Notes: generated by a model not told the origin, from the letters alone. A stretch of DNA of 64,000 nucleotides from Triglochin maritima (GCA_963682175.1 OY821771.1:33810201-33874200), one strand, 5' to 3'. Counted from the first letter of the stretch, positions 1 through 11,656 are shown. Program-made: numbers and translations.

Positions 1-1016
1 ATAATCAATAGCCAATAGAACGTTACATATTAAAATGTATAATATAATATACCATACGACAAGCATGTTGATTGCTGAAAGAAGAGAACGTACTACTTGA
101 AAGTTACAAGAGTCACGCCACACAAACAACTAGATTACGCAATGTTAATTTAAAATGGGATAATATAAGTTACAACTGTTTATTGAGAATAAGATAGTAT
201 AAGTTACAACATTATTACGATAACTAAGTACTATATTACGTACACTTAACAATTTTTCCACTTTAAAGCGACATTAATTAGCCATGCCTCACTAATAACC
301 AGATTACGTGAGCTTACTTTAGTGATCAGTACATGCAAGTGTAACTTGGGATTCAATTTTAAATTCAAATGTCATAATAATTTCCAAGATGTTGCCATTG
401 AATCTGGAATTGTACGATTATTCAATGCTGATTTGGTGTTTGGATACATATGTTATAATTTTCACGAGCATCCTTGAGATGGAACTTTTTATACTTTCGT
501 ACATTTGTTCGTATGGCAAGTTCTCTAAATCTAATCTTAAATTCGTCATGTATGGCAGCATAATTGGAACAAAGTGCACTATAAGTGACATCAAAGGATA
601 TAAAAATTCAAAGAGATAATGATGGATGTTGAAATGGTTCCAAAACAAGAGCCACAATGGCATGAATCAGTAAATCTCTTTTCTCAAAGTTTGATATTGA
701 CATCACAATGTGGGAATCACACCTTTAAAAAAATCGAAAATAATACTTTTTAGGATTGCATGCATGCATCTTGCTTGTGCTTTATAGCCTTTAATGATCT
801 CGTTCATGGCAGCTCTCAAGTCCCTTAAAAAAAATTATACAAGGTGGTCTAAGAAAGCATACCAAAAAAAATCTCAAAGGTAGTAAGAACGACAAAAAGG
901 CATGATACGACTTAAATTCGACTTAAAACAGTAAAAAGATATCGTTAATTGATTTTAGGATTTTAAGGAGTATATTCAAAGGACATTTCACTCTGCATTC
1001 TGCAAGGGTCAAGAGA
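1..1016. other. AT-rich stretch without a recognisable gene
   Basis: Only short, mutually antisense open frames occur here, with no plant protein motif, no splice-supported exon and no clear transposon end. I see nothing to annotate. It is flanking DNA left of the MULE-1 end. Confidence 0.6.
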
Positions 1017-1328
1017 CCATATATTCTTTTGCGGATTTTTTTACTGAACTGTTAAACATCGTCCCAAAATTACCACATTGCCCTTCCTCCTATTATTGCT
1101 TATATATCTCACCATTTCACTCTTTTCTCACAACTTTCTCTTCCTATATCTACTACAGAAGATCACGAATGTCTCGGAGGCCATATATTCTTTTGCGGAT
1201 TTTTTTACTGAACTGCTAAACATCGTCCCAAAATTACCACATTGCCCTTCCTCCTATTATTGCTTATATATCTCACCATTTCACTCTTTTCTCACAACTT
1301 TCTCTTCCTATATCTACTACAGAAGATC
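1017..1328. repeat. 164-bp tandem duplication of a MULE-1 end
   Basis: Bases 1017-1180 recur from 1181 onward with only a few differences. The unit holds an inverted-repeat-like stretch (AAATTACC..ATTGCCCTT) and runs to the ATGTCTCGG start region of the PMD gene. The second copy is cut at 1328 by the CACTA element and resumes at 2537. The first copy is therefore an uninterrupted version of the insertion site. Confidence 0.85.
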
Positions 1329-2533
1329 CACTAGTGCAGAATGCTCAATAGACGTCACCAAATAGACGTCGGATATAAAAACATCTGACGTCTATTGGTA
1401 TAGACGTCGGATGTTTGGACATCCGACGTCTGTAGGTTTGTATAAACGTCGGTTGTTTAGTATAACCGACGTCTATACCTCCTAAAAGAAGAAAATATTT
1501 TTTGTTTATTTTTTTGGATTTATTTCGTATAAGAATTTATGTGGATTATTTTGTATCAGAAATAACACATTTTTTTGGGATTTATTTCGTGTAAGAATTA
1601 ACACATTTTTTTGGGATTTATTTTGTATAAGAAATAACGTAATTTTTTGGGATTTATTTTGTGTAATAATTTATGGGGATTATTTTGTGTAATAATAGTT
1701 ACATCATTATAACTATCACATGTGTGTTGTACACATGTGTGTGTATGGTGACATGTTTAGTCCCACATTGGAGAAAGTTTTTTATTGGTGGAGTTGAAGT
1801 ACTCAACTACTCCTTTACTTCTAAATGGTAGTTTGGTACCACATTACAAAATGCAAGTGAGATACATATATATATTTAATGGTCAAAAGATTGGCACTTG
1901 GGGCACTTGGGCTTCAAATGGTTGCAACGTCTTTTTTTTACTATTAACTCATGTATAGACGTCGGTTGTATATGGTAGCCGACGTCTATAGGGCGTATTT
2001 TTTATTAATTATTGTTATTTCAATGTATAGACGTCGGATGTATAGCATGACCGACGTCTATAGGTCGTGCTGTATGAATAGACGTCGGTCAATATAAATA
2101 TCCGACGTCTATTGGGTGTAATACTTTAGTCCCACATCGGAGGATTTATTTTTGTTAGTGTGGTTGATGTACTCCACCACTCCTTTACTGCTGAACGCGA
2201 AAGACTTGGAGCACCTGGTTATGATGAGCTTGATATTCGTGGTTATTTGTCAAAAGATTGGCACTTGGGGCACTTGGGCAGCTTGGGCTTGATTAATGTG
2301 AGTGCAGAATGCCCGATATACGTTCCAATGTATTTTTTTGTTAATTAACATATAATAGACGTCGGTCGTATATAGCCGACGTTTATACACTGTATAGACG
2401 TCGGTCGTATATAGCCGACGTCTATACAATAAGGAATAGACGACGGGAAAATAGACGTCGGGTACTTGGACCGTCTAAATCCGACGTCTATACCCCTGTA
2501 TATCCGACGTATATGGACTTTTCTGCACTAGTG
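1329..2533. mobile_element. Non-autonomous CACTA (En/Spm) element, 1205 bp
   Basis: The element begins CACTAGTGCAGAA and ends with the exact inverse TTCTGCACTAGTG. It is flanked by the 3-bp target duplication ATC (1326-1328 and 2534-2536), as expected for CACTA elements. The tandem copy of the same sequence at 1160-1180 reads through without the insert, giving an empty site in the same molecule. Both subterminal regions hold many direct and inverted copies of TAGACGTCGG (GACGTC core), typical of CACTA subterminal transposase-binding arrays. No transposase frame is present, so it would have to be mobilised in trans. Confidence 0.93.
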
Positions 2534-2540
2534 ATCACGA

Positions 2541-4560
2541 ATGTCTCGGAGGCCAGACAAGCAGCCAGCAGTTCCCCCGGTGTACCCGTATACGGTAACA
2601 TTTCATATTTTATTTGTTTTCAAAAAAAATTAAAAAACAAATTGTTGACGTCTGCCAGAGACGCCCCCACATGGGGCGGGCGTCCGAGTCAGCAGCTCCC
2701 CCCATGGGGAAGCGGCTGCCGCGGACGCCCGCTCCATTTGGGGGCGTCTCCCTCGGACGCCCTACAATTGCAGAAGACGTCTTCGGAAGACGTCTCCCCA
2801 GAGGAGACGTCTTCCGCAGTTGTGAGGCGTCTCTCGCAGAGTCCTCCACATTTTTAAATTTTTTTAATTATTAAATCTGATAATTACTTTAATAAATTGT
2901 GATAAATCTGAAAATTTAATTTAACAAATTGTTATTAAGTTTAACAATTGTGATATTTAAGTTTAACAAATTTTGATTTAGTTTAACAATTGTTTTAATT
3001 TAGTTTAACAAATTGTGATTTAGTTTAACAATTGTGATAATTTAGTTTAACAAATTTGTATTTAAAATTTCAATTAATAGTCATCGGGTCACAGTGGAGG
3101 GAAAGGCAAGTCGATACCATTACACGCCTTCCGTTCTTTAGATGATGATTCAGCACCGCGTCATCCGCGTAGACGGGGGATATCTGCTTCGGTCAGGAGG
3201 GAAAGAGAAGCATTACGTCATTGTGAGGAGGAGGAGGATTCCTTCGATGATGAGCATGTGGACAGTCCCGACGACGAGAGCGACGATGATGACCCGTATG
3301 AGTTAGAGCGCCCGAAGGTGGAGAGGCAGGGGGAGTATAGCAGAGGACGTGGTCGAGCGGGTACTTCTACTTACGCCGGATGGATGGTGCGGAAGGGTAG
3401 GGGTGGGAGGTTTACGACCGGGGATTCGAGCTCGTGCACTGTAGATCACCGCGTTCAGAACAAGAAGAGGGTCCAGGACGATTCTTGGATCGTGAGCAGT
3501 ATGACGCCCGGTGGTCCTTTAGATGGGAGCGTCATTCCTAGTTTCTAGGGTCAGATCGCTAGACGGATTTGGGACGGAGCGGATCGGAAGGTTCTGAAGT
3601 GCCATAATCGGCACAGAGCCTGTACAACACTACAGGGTTGGCGGTCTACACTGAGTGCTGATATGAGAGAGGAGATTAGTGCGACGCATTTGGGGCACTT
3701 ACCGTACAACATGTTCCCTTATCTCGACATGCCTTTGATTTCTGCATTTGTGGAGCGGTGGCAGCCTGACACAAACACTTTTCACATGCCTTTCGGAGAG
3801 ATGACGATCATGCTTCACGATGTTTTCCACATCCTGCGTATTCCTGTGGAGGGTCGTATGGTTAGTGCTCATAGGTCGACGTCTGAGCTGATGTGTTATG
3901 TGGCAGAGTTGCTGGGTGTCACACTTGATGGTCTGGCGAGAGATACAGCTTTATGGAGTGGTGGTGGTGTCGGTATCAATGCCCTTGAGGACCTATGCAG
4001 ACGAGCACGACCTCCGCGGGCTGACGATACACAGTTGACCACGTACCTGTTCTTGATGCTCGGAGCCGTCTTGTTTGTCGACAAGAGTGGTTGCCGGATC
4101 AGACCACGCGATCTATTGGAGGCTAGGGACCCGGACACCGTTCGTCAGTACTCGTGGGGCTCAGCGATGTTGGCATACCTATACCGTCAGCTTGGGATAG
4201 CTAGCCGTGCGGATTGTTCTGGGATTGCAGGTTATCTTACGCTGCTGCAGGCGTGGATGTACGAGTACTTTTCCGCATTCTTCCCGCATCGTGAGCGAAA
4301 GATCATCGAGGAGGGTCATCCACGTTCGGGTATGTGGGCCGTCCGGAGCGAGGACAAGAGCGAGGGACGATTGCGTTCAATCCGCGCACGGCTAGATCGG
4401 ATGACTGCATCAGAGGTATAAAACTTTACAACATTTACGTTTATTTATTTAATTTTACACCATCAGAGGTATTATTATTAATGTGTTAAAGTTTAGGTAG
4501 AGTGATTACCCTATGGTCCTGACCCAGCAGCAGAGGTCCCGAGGACTTTATTCACCACCG
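2541..4560 (+). pseudogene. Plant mobile domain (PMD, MAIN-like) gene of MULE-1, broken
   Basis: The predicted structure is a first exon at 2541-2594 (ATG, 18 codons, donor GTAACA), a second exon from about 3080 to 4415, and a third exon starting at 4497. The second exon begins with an acidic/Arg-rich region and then carries the PMD, including the signature FVERWQPDTNTFHMPFGEMT near 3750-3808. PMD proteins occur in plant transposons; the Arabidopsis relatives MAIN and MAIL1 act in silencing. The frame is interrupted by TAG at 3546-3548 and TGA at 4503-4505; the homologous position after ASEVE is normally a tryptophan (..WxPYGPDP). The third exon stops abruptly near 4560, where the opposing OTU exon begins, so the C-terminus is lost to a deletion. 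Confidence 0.85.
2645..2832. repeat. GC-rich GACGTC/GACGCC array, left side of MULE-1
   Basis: A cluster of short direct and inverted words (GACGTCT, GGACGCCC, CCCCATGGGG) lies in the first intron of the PMD gene. It matches in style the array at 6838-7092 on the other side of the element. It explains several short overlapping open frames, which are not genes. A role as subterminal transposase-binding sequence is inference. Confidence 0.7.
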
Positions 4561-7149
4561 TGTAAAATATCGGCGACACGTTGAAATCCACAATTTCCAT
4601 CAGGACGTACATCATTCCACCGCTCTAGGAATGGCATAATGATTCCTGGAACTCTATCCACATATGGGAAGTCGTCTACGTCAATCCATCCAGTCACTAC
4701 AATATAAACAAAAAATACAGTTACATATAATAACAGAAGATACATATTTACTGAAATAAATAACAAAATTATAATAAGAATAAATATATGGTATACCTGA
4801 TCCTCCCCTCATGTTTACAAACGAAGAACCAGAAGATCGACCACGACCTTTGCTTCCACTACTGGAAGATCGACCACGACCTCTGCTCCCACTACCTGAA
4901 GATCGACCACGACCTCGCTCTGCATACTCAAACGCACTAGGGTCCCGTCGTGTCGACTTTCCCCTTGGTCGACCTCGTAGCTTTGTTTTTTCTGCAGGCT
5001 CTCTGAAATTCGAATGTTCGGGGTGTAGCTGCTCGAATAAAACCCGAGAGGCAGATCGAATTACGGTAGGGTCACTTCCTGCAATCTCATCAACCAGGCT
5101 GCGAAAATATTCGGCGTCTTGAGCTGCCTGAGACACAAACTCTAGGTCCCTGGCTCCTTCCCCAATGACAAGTGTCGTCCAGAATGGATGAATCTGCTCT
5201 AAGTAAATTCCATTGTCTGATTCAAGACATCTGCGGATGGTACATACGCAAGGTATCCCATGAGAAGTCAGAAAAGCGCACTCACAACGATATTCAACTT
5301 CATCATCTAACTGTTGCATTCTCTTTACCTCCTGACTCAGCAATTGCAAGTAGTGATGCGAAACTCGACCATATATGTGACGATATAGAGGATGTCCAAA
5401 ATTAGTCAAATTTCGCCGTCTCGAGTCTTCAGGAAAGTTTTGAATATTCGTCAGCTGCATTTCAATAGCCGCGTTGACGCGCTCGAAAAGAGTGTCTAGA
5501 GCTGCAGTCGATGTAGAAATTCACTCTTTTAGAGCCGAATGAGCACTTTCGACCCTACAATTCGTGGTGTTCCCAAAATGAAGGACTTTGTTCGTCCAAT
5601 TCAGCACAAACTTTTCTTTATGAACCAACCACGTGGTGTCCAGATACTCCGTGATAGCCGGCCACGATCTATACAAATCTTTCAGAGCATACAAAGCTCT
5701 ATCATACTCGGCTTCTGAAGTAGAAAGCATGATTTTCCTCCATCTTCCACGCCTCAAAGTCTCTGCCATCTTCTTATTCTTGCTGAATACGTGGTATGCA
5801 TAGTTGAATACGTCTTTGTTGATGTGCCATGTGCAGAGTAAATGAGCAGAGTCAGGAAAAACCTCTCTCATCGGTCACATAAGGCCTAACTCCCGGTTTG
5901 TTATTATTGCAGTCGGGCTGACAGTCCCCAATAACAGATCTCGCAACTTCTCCATCACCCACAGGTAACTGGAGTAAGATTCATCCATCAAAATCACATA
6001 TCCGATAAGGAAATTCATGTTTGCTGGTGTGACCCCAATCATTTCAAACAAAGACATCTTATACTTGTTCGTCTTGTAAGTTGAATCCATGCAGATAACG
6101 AAAGAATATGTCCGCAACAACTGGACTGACGTCGGATGTGCCAAAAAAGCGTGAGTGGCGACATTAGTTTCTGGATCCGCCATAATCCAATGTAAGTACT
6201 CACACTGCACTGCTTGATAGAGAAACTGCTGGACGGGATTTCGGTCTTGAGATTTTGTCGTCCTCATGTAATCTCTGAAATTATAAATATGCCTTTGATT
6301 TGGATTGTCCTCCAAGAATTTTTCTTTTACTGCCTTCAAGATGTTTCGTGATTTTGCTTGCGCCTCAGGCATATCACGAACAATCTTCTTCGCCCCAGCA
6401 CTTAGACCACTAATTTGACGATGATCCTCTGGATAAACTGTCAGTCTGTGGTTGTGATGTCTGTGACCACTATTAAAAACCACAACCCATCCATCACGAT
6501 CTCGTCGCTCCACCACTTTTATTAAGAAACGACAACCGCAACCCTTTCTTTTGGTGTTTCTTCGAAGTGCAGTATCCATATCCCGAGACTCCATTTGATT
6601 TCGTCGGTCGCATCTCAAATAACAATCCATCCGACTATCTGATCTTGTTTTGTACGACGACACAACCAAAAAAAACAACCTCCGATAGCTACTTGTTTGG
6701 TCCATTTACTTGCTTCATCGATTCTTGCAAAGATTTGGGTAGTTTGAAATAACTCACTGTAATCAACTCCATCACCACCGAAATCTTCCAACGGAACCTA
6801 CAAAAATAAAATCGAAATTAAAAAAATCAAAAAATACAGGCGTCTGGGTAAGCCGTCTGCCCCATGGGTGGGGCGTTTGTGTTAAACGCCCTCCCCAAGG
6901 GTGAGGTGTCTGCGTAGGATGCCTTGCCCAAAGGGAGGGCGTCTATGAATGATGCCTTTCCCAAAGGGAGGGCGTCTACGCAAGACGCCTCCCCCTTGGG
7001 GAGGGCGTTTGCGTTAGACGCCTCCTCCTAGGTGAGGGCGTCCTACGCAGACGCCCTCGCCTTGGGGAAGGCGTCTAATGCAGACGCCCTGTCCAAATTG
7101 TGCCCCGCGCATGACTTACCTCACCGGATGCATCACTCTCGCCAGACAT
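4548..7149 (-). pseudogene. MULE-1 transposase (FAR1/MURA type) fused to a truncated OTU protease exon
   Basis: On the minus strand, exon 1 is 7149-7120 (MSGESDASGE, then GTAAG), exon 2 is 6797-4797 and exon 3 is 4696-4548. Exon 2 has the FAR1-type N-terminus (..CYLRCDRR.., CGCRFLIKV), the MULE transposase core (DSTYKTNKYKM, then TNRELGLM) and a C-terminal SWIM zinc finger (CECAFLTSHGIPCVC). It then has an RGRGRSSGS-rich linker. Exon 3, joined in phase, contains DVRPDGNCGFQRVAD, the catalytic-Cys motif of OTU cysteine proteases, and is cut after about 15 further residues. Damage: a one-base frameshift at an eight-base A run near 6668, and in-frame TGA at 5877-5875 and 5523-5521. The intact parent would encode a transposase-OTU fusion. 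The family assignment is firm; the exon joins are inferred from GT-AG sites and phase. Confidence 0.85.
6838..7092. repeat. GC-rich GGCGTCT array, right side of MULE-1
   Basis: About ten tandem, alternately oriented units of the type GGCGTCTnnGnnnGACGCC with CCCCAAGGG spacers lie in the first intron of the transposase gene. Units are 20-30 bp and imperfect, and many can pair as short hairpins. The array mirrors the one at 2645-2832. Confidence 0.75.
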
Positions 7150-7290
7150 TTTCGTGGTGTTTTTACTGATAAATTGTGAATAGACAATACTGTATGGATA
7201 ATTTATCGACACGGGACGATATGGGTATTAAATATATTGTTAAGGGCAATTTGGTAATTTCAATGGGCGATTTAAGTAGTTTTGGGGTGA

Positions 7291-8497
7291 CGTGCTTGGA
7301 ACCCGTACTTACTGGTTATAGAGTAGTGATTTTACGTTTAGAAGTCCAAAGTTTAGGTTGAAAATGAATCAAAAATCATGAATACTACTACTAAGGCTAA
7401 TAATTCAAAGTTGATTAAGATTTTCATATTCATGACCATGTTTGATTGAGAAAAACTCAGTCCTTTCCATAGTAAGAACATTTGAATTTCTATGAAAGTT
7501 TACTCCAAAAAAAATTCTATGAATGTTGTCAATTGTTATTACTCCCTGAGTCCCTGTTTACTTGCTAGGATTTAATCTCTCTCTCTCTCTCTCTCATTTG
7601 GTTGGGTAAAGCCCAGACGGTTTGTGATTCATAGTTGAAATAAGTGTTTAATAAATATGTCGTCACAACAATCTTGAATGTATGGCCTTTCCTCAAATTA
7701 TAGAAAATTTTATAATTTTATGAGAATGTTCTTAATTTTTTGTTCTCAACACTCCCCTCAGACTTTGGCATTATTATATCTAATAATCAACAAATTTACA
7801 AGACTTATAAGTTGATGTTCGTACTTCTTTCTCGCTCTAATACCATGTGAGAACTGCTGCAACCAAAAAATCGATAATAAAATCACAAGTAAGAACAAAA
7901 TTAACACAAATGTGTGGATCAATGCAAAAGACACGTTAAAGTTGGGCCTCCTTTGTTTGACCTCTAACCGAACTCCATGTACGAAATAAAAAAACTCATC
8001 AAAATCAAAAGAATCTGAACAAACCACACGATGAGATAGGGAGGTTATAGTGTGAAACAAAGAAACTTCCTCCACTGTCAAAAAGAATCCCAACATCAAA
8101 CGTCCGAATAATAAACAAGTCGTCGATCATGTCTTTTGTGGCAGCATTTAGTAGGCATTTCAAACCTCATGTGTTAGGAGACCTTTTGACCAATAAAAGG
8201 AATAAACTGTTTTTTTCCATGCGACCATTTGTGGTAGATTTGGTCTCTTGCCGAAATGTCATAATCTCTAACTAAGAAATCGTTCCAACTCTTTTGATTA
8301 ATCATAGTCACAGTGCGATGATTAATCTGAATTTGAAGAGAGTAATTCAAGTTGGCAATTCTGATTGTCAAGAAGTTATATAATGCAACTCTTTGTGGTA
8401 TTCTAGAAACTCGATTTTTAAATAAAGCAACCAAAATCAGATAACTTGTTTGATTAACTTGACGATCAACATTTTTAGACTGCAATATATTGTAATA
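7291..8497. other. Intergenic stretch between MULE-1 and MULE-2
   Basis: No coding region is recognised; the longest frames (7758-8099 and 8174-8557, minus) show no known motif. A short (TC)n tract lies near 7577. The stretch ends in the left target-site copy ATTGTAATA of MULE-2 (8489-8497). Confidence 0.6.
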
Positions 8498-8635
8498 GGA
8501 AAATTTTTCAAAATAATATTTTTTTTTAAAAAAATTCTCAAAATAAACCTCAAACAAAAGTATTTCTCAAACTAGACCCGCTGCCACCACGTGGTGACAC
8601 GTGGCGGCGGCGGGTTTTGTTTTTTTGTGCATAGA

Positions 8636-9176
8636 GAACTCGGCATCACCAGTGCCGAGTTCTCTCTGGAAGAACTCGGCACTGGTGATACCGAGATCTC
8701 CCAGAGAGAACTCGTCACTGGTGATGCCGAGTTCTCTCTGGAAGAACTCGGCACTGGTGATGCCGAGTTATACTTGATTTTTTATTGCCCAACACTTGAC
8801 GTTTTCTGAGGTGATTCAAATAGAACTCGGCACTGGTGATGCCGAGTTCTCCCAGAGAGAACTCGTCACTGGTGATGCCGAGTTCTCTTTGGAAGAACTC
8901 GGCACTGGTGATGCCGAGTTCTACTTGATTTTTTATCGCCCAACACTTGACGTTTTCTGAGGTGATTCAAATAGAACTCGGCCGTTAGAGTGCCGAGTTC
9001 TATTTGAAAACTGTTCTCCTGGCGCTCAGATCGTGCATGAGACGATTGACGCCCAGGAGAACAGTTACTGAAATAAAACTCGGCATCTAGGATGCCGAGT
9101 TCTAAAGGTATAACTCGGCGTTTGTAACGCCGAGTTCACTTAAAAAAGTGAACTCGGCGTTACAAACGCCGAGTTC
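8636..9176. repeat. Left palindrome array of MULE-2 (GAACTCGGC..GCCGAGTTC)
   Basis: At least nine inverted-repeat units have GAACTCGGC on one side and GCCGAGTTC on the other, with variable centres (ATCACCAGT, GTTACAAAC and others). They are followed by one larger stem built on CTGTTCTCCTGG near 9010-9065. The last palindrome (9150-9176) ends nine bases before the TATA box. Arms are conserved while centres vary. Confidence 0.9.
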
Positions 9177-9260
9177 CGTCGGGCTATATAAGCAGCCCGA
9201 CGCCCCCATCTCCCCCATCCGCCGAGTTTCCGAGTTTTTCAGGTTAGGGTTTCGATTTTT
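9150..9260 (+). promoter_or_regulatory. Promoter of the MULE-2 PMD gene
   Basis: TATATAA at 9185-9191 follows a perfect 27-bp palindrome (9150-9176). About 50 bp downstream begins a leader, CAGGTTAGGGTTTCG, recurring in the second cassette. The sequence from about 8990 to 9480 is repeated at about 12045-12560 in front of the transposase gene, supporting a shared promoter and non-coding 5' leader with an intron. Confidence 0.75.
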
Positions 9261-9798
9261 TTTCGATTTCCACCGTTTTATTGCCTTTTTTATGTATTAG
9301 GATGATATACATTGTTGTTTTATGTATGATTGTAGTGATTTTGTTGGTTTAGGAACCCGTTTTGGTGAAAACTCGAATTCGATTTTGGGTTTTTAGGCAA
9401 AACGTTTTATTTCTTGTTTGATAGTTGATTATTGAAGTTAGTATTGTTGATTATAGGTCTACGGTAGTCATCTTAAAAATAGTTGAATTGAAGTATGAAT
9501 ATTGTGATTAAAATTAGATTTGTTGTTGTTATTTATGTTTGAATGTATGTTAATTTGAATGAATGTTAACTTAAAAGTGATTTATTTGAGTTTAAATGTA
9601 TGTGAGTTTGAATGTATGTTAGAATTGAAGTTTGTAGTATTGTTAGTTTATTCTACCGTGCAGGTTTAAATTTACCAATTTGAAAAATATAGGAGAGGTT
9701 CTGTCAAAATTTTTAAAAACATTCTGACATGATTCTTAACGTTGTTTATTGTAGTTGATTTTATTGGAGAGATTGTTCGACGTTTACAGCCGGTACAG

Positions 9799-11656
9799 AT
9801 GGAGTTTGGTGGTTCTAGTACTGGTTCAGTTAGAGGTAGCTACGCTTCACAGGGTCCGGTAGACAGATCAGTGTTGGTTTTGCAGGCCAACCACAAGTCT
9901 GACTTGTTCAAAGATTTTGTAAGTATTTTACGTTTTCAAGTTAAATATTTACACGTGAGTTTCAATATTCTTACATTTCTCTAAATTATGCAGAAGGATG
10001 TTGATGGTGTAAAATGCGTTGAGCATGGATCGAAGCTCAACGAATGGCAGATCACTGATGAGAGGATGTTGTTTCTGCTAGATATGGCAGGGTTTGACAC
10101 AGTCACTCGGTTGGGCCGAGTTCAGTTGGATCATACCTTGCTGGGGGCGATGGTCGAGCGTTGGAGACCGGAGACTCATTCATTTCACCTGCGACATGGT
10201 GAGATGACGTGCACATTGCGTGACATCTCGATGATTACCGGCTTGCGCGTAGATGGTTTGCCGGTGTGTGAGTCTCAGGAGTACATTTGGTCAGAGGTCT
10301 GCATGGATTTATTGGGTCAGGTCCCCGATGACTTGGGTCGTAAGGGTTCCGTAACTCTGGCTTGGTTGCAAGCTCGGTTTCAGCAGTTGCCTTTTGATGC
10401 TGACGAGGAGACGGTTACACGACACACCAGAGCCTTCATTCTGTTCCAGCTGGGATGTAGTATTTTGGCAGATAAGAGTGGGACGATGGTTCACTTGAAG
10501 TATCTGTCTTTGCTTGGAGATTTGGCAGTCGCATCGGAGTACAGTTGGGGTAGTGCGGCTCTGGCCCACTTATATCACATGTTAGACGAAGCCTCACTGA
10601 TTCCGACGAAACATTTGTGTGGTTTTCTTACGTTCCTGCAGTTGTGGTGCTGGGAACATTTACACATTGGGAGACCTTTGAAGAACAGACCATTAGTATA
10701 CCCGGAGGACGAGAGGGCACCATTAGGATCCCGTTGGAGACGACCAAGAACATTCAAGGGTAGTGCGAAGACGACGACACTTGATTTTTATCGGAATGAG
10801 CTGGACGTGCAGGAATTCGATCAAGTGATCTGGGAGCCTTATGTAAATTTGGATCTTAGTCAGTTACCACCATTATGTACGGAAGGTTCAGAGATTTGGA
10901 CGAGCCGTACTTGGCTTATAAATTTTGGTGAGGTGGTTATGCATTGTCCAGACCGAGTGATGAGACAGTTCGGTCTACAGCAGCACATTCCAGAGCCGAT
11001 GGAGAGACATGTAGTGAAATCGGCTCAGGGAAGGTCGGATGTGAATTGGTTGGCGGAAAATCACCAATTCATTCAGCATTGGTCGCACAGAAGAGATCAT
11101 CTACAGTTTGAGCGACCACTCCTAGGTGTCACTCCTGAAGAGAGCACACATCTGTATATGGAATGGTACTGGAGCATCACCGTGCGTTGGATAGTTCATC
11201 ACCCATTGGCTCCGAATAATACCTTATACAGACCTCGAGCGGGTAGAGAGCGAGAGATGGTAAGATTTAAACATTTATTTAAACAATTACCACTTTTAAA
11301 AATTGTTTAGTGTTTCATTAAATTTTAATTATCTGTAGGTGCACGGAGTTTATGAGTTCCACGAAGAACTCCATCAAATTCACGAGGTGATCAAAGATCA
11401 CAAGACAGGTTCTTCGATGGTAGGAAAATTGAAAGAAAAAATGAAGGCTTGGCTTATGTGTTTTGGTGCTGAAGAACCAGCATTACATTTGAGTCAGGAT
11501 CGCGTCGTTGAAGATGATTCACACTCTCAAGAAGACGTTGGCGGTCTGACTCAGGATACTGAGAATGCAGCACGAGGAGGGGGACGCGGCAGGGGGAGAG
11601 GACGTGCTCAAGCACGTCCTAAAAGAAAGAAGAGATTGAGAGGTCACTTAGGATAG
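9799..11656 (+). CDS. PMD (MAIN-like) protein of MULE-2, 567 aa
   Basis: Predicted coding exons are 9799-9918, 9994-11259 and 11339-11656. All three junctions have GTAAG/CAG-type sites and keep phase 0. The protein has a short Ser/Gly-rich start, then the plant mobile domain: MVERWRPETHSFHLRHGEMT with the following TLRDISMITGLRVDG, and later LADKSG, SAALAHLYHMLD and LQLWCWEHL. It ends in a basic GGGRGRGRGRAQARPKRKKR tail that looks like a nuclear localisation and nucleic-acid-binding segment. No stop or frameshift is seen. It lies about 1 kb upstream of the transposase gene, same strand, with its own promoter copy. Its role is not established; by analogy with MAIN/MAIL1 it may affect silencing or act as a transposition accessory (inference). 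Confidence 0.87.

Larger units (their letters stand above)
1040..7285. mobile_element. MULE-1: decayed Mutator-like element with convergent PMD and transposase-OTU genes
   Basis: The left end (about 1046-1095, duplicated at 1210-1259) and the reverse complement of the right end (about 7225-7280) share an imperfect inverted repeat around AAATTACCAMATTGCCCTT. Inside, a PMD gene runs inward from the left and a FAR1/MURA-type transposase gene runs inward from the right. Both short first exons lie near the ends, just inside the repeat. GC-rich GACGCC-type arrays lie in the first introns on both sides. Both genes carry premature stops, so the copy is dead. The exact termini and the TSD could not be fixed, so the borders are approximate. 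Confidence 0.7.

Noticed and set aside
2513..2874. Overlapping short frames on both strands in the GC-rich block
   Set aside because: They translate the GACGCC-type repeat array in the first intron of the MULE-1 PMD gene. Only the 54-bp first exon (2541-2594) is supported.
7758..8557. Two minus-strand frames of 113 and 127 codons
   Set aside because: Low-complexity AT-rich translations with no family motif. The right one runs into the MULE-2 terminal repeat.
8636..9176. CRISPR-like repeat/spacer array
   Set aside because: Plant nuclear context; the spacers are the loops of palindromes, irregular in length, and there are no cas genes. It is a MULE subterminal array.
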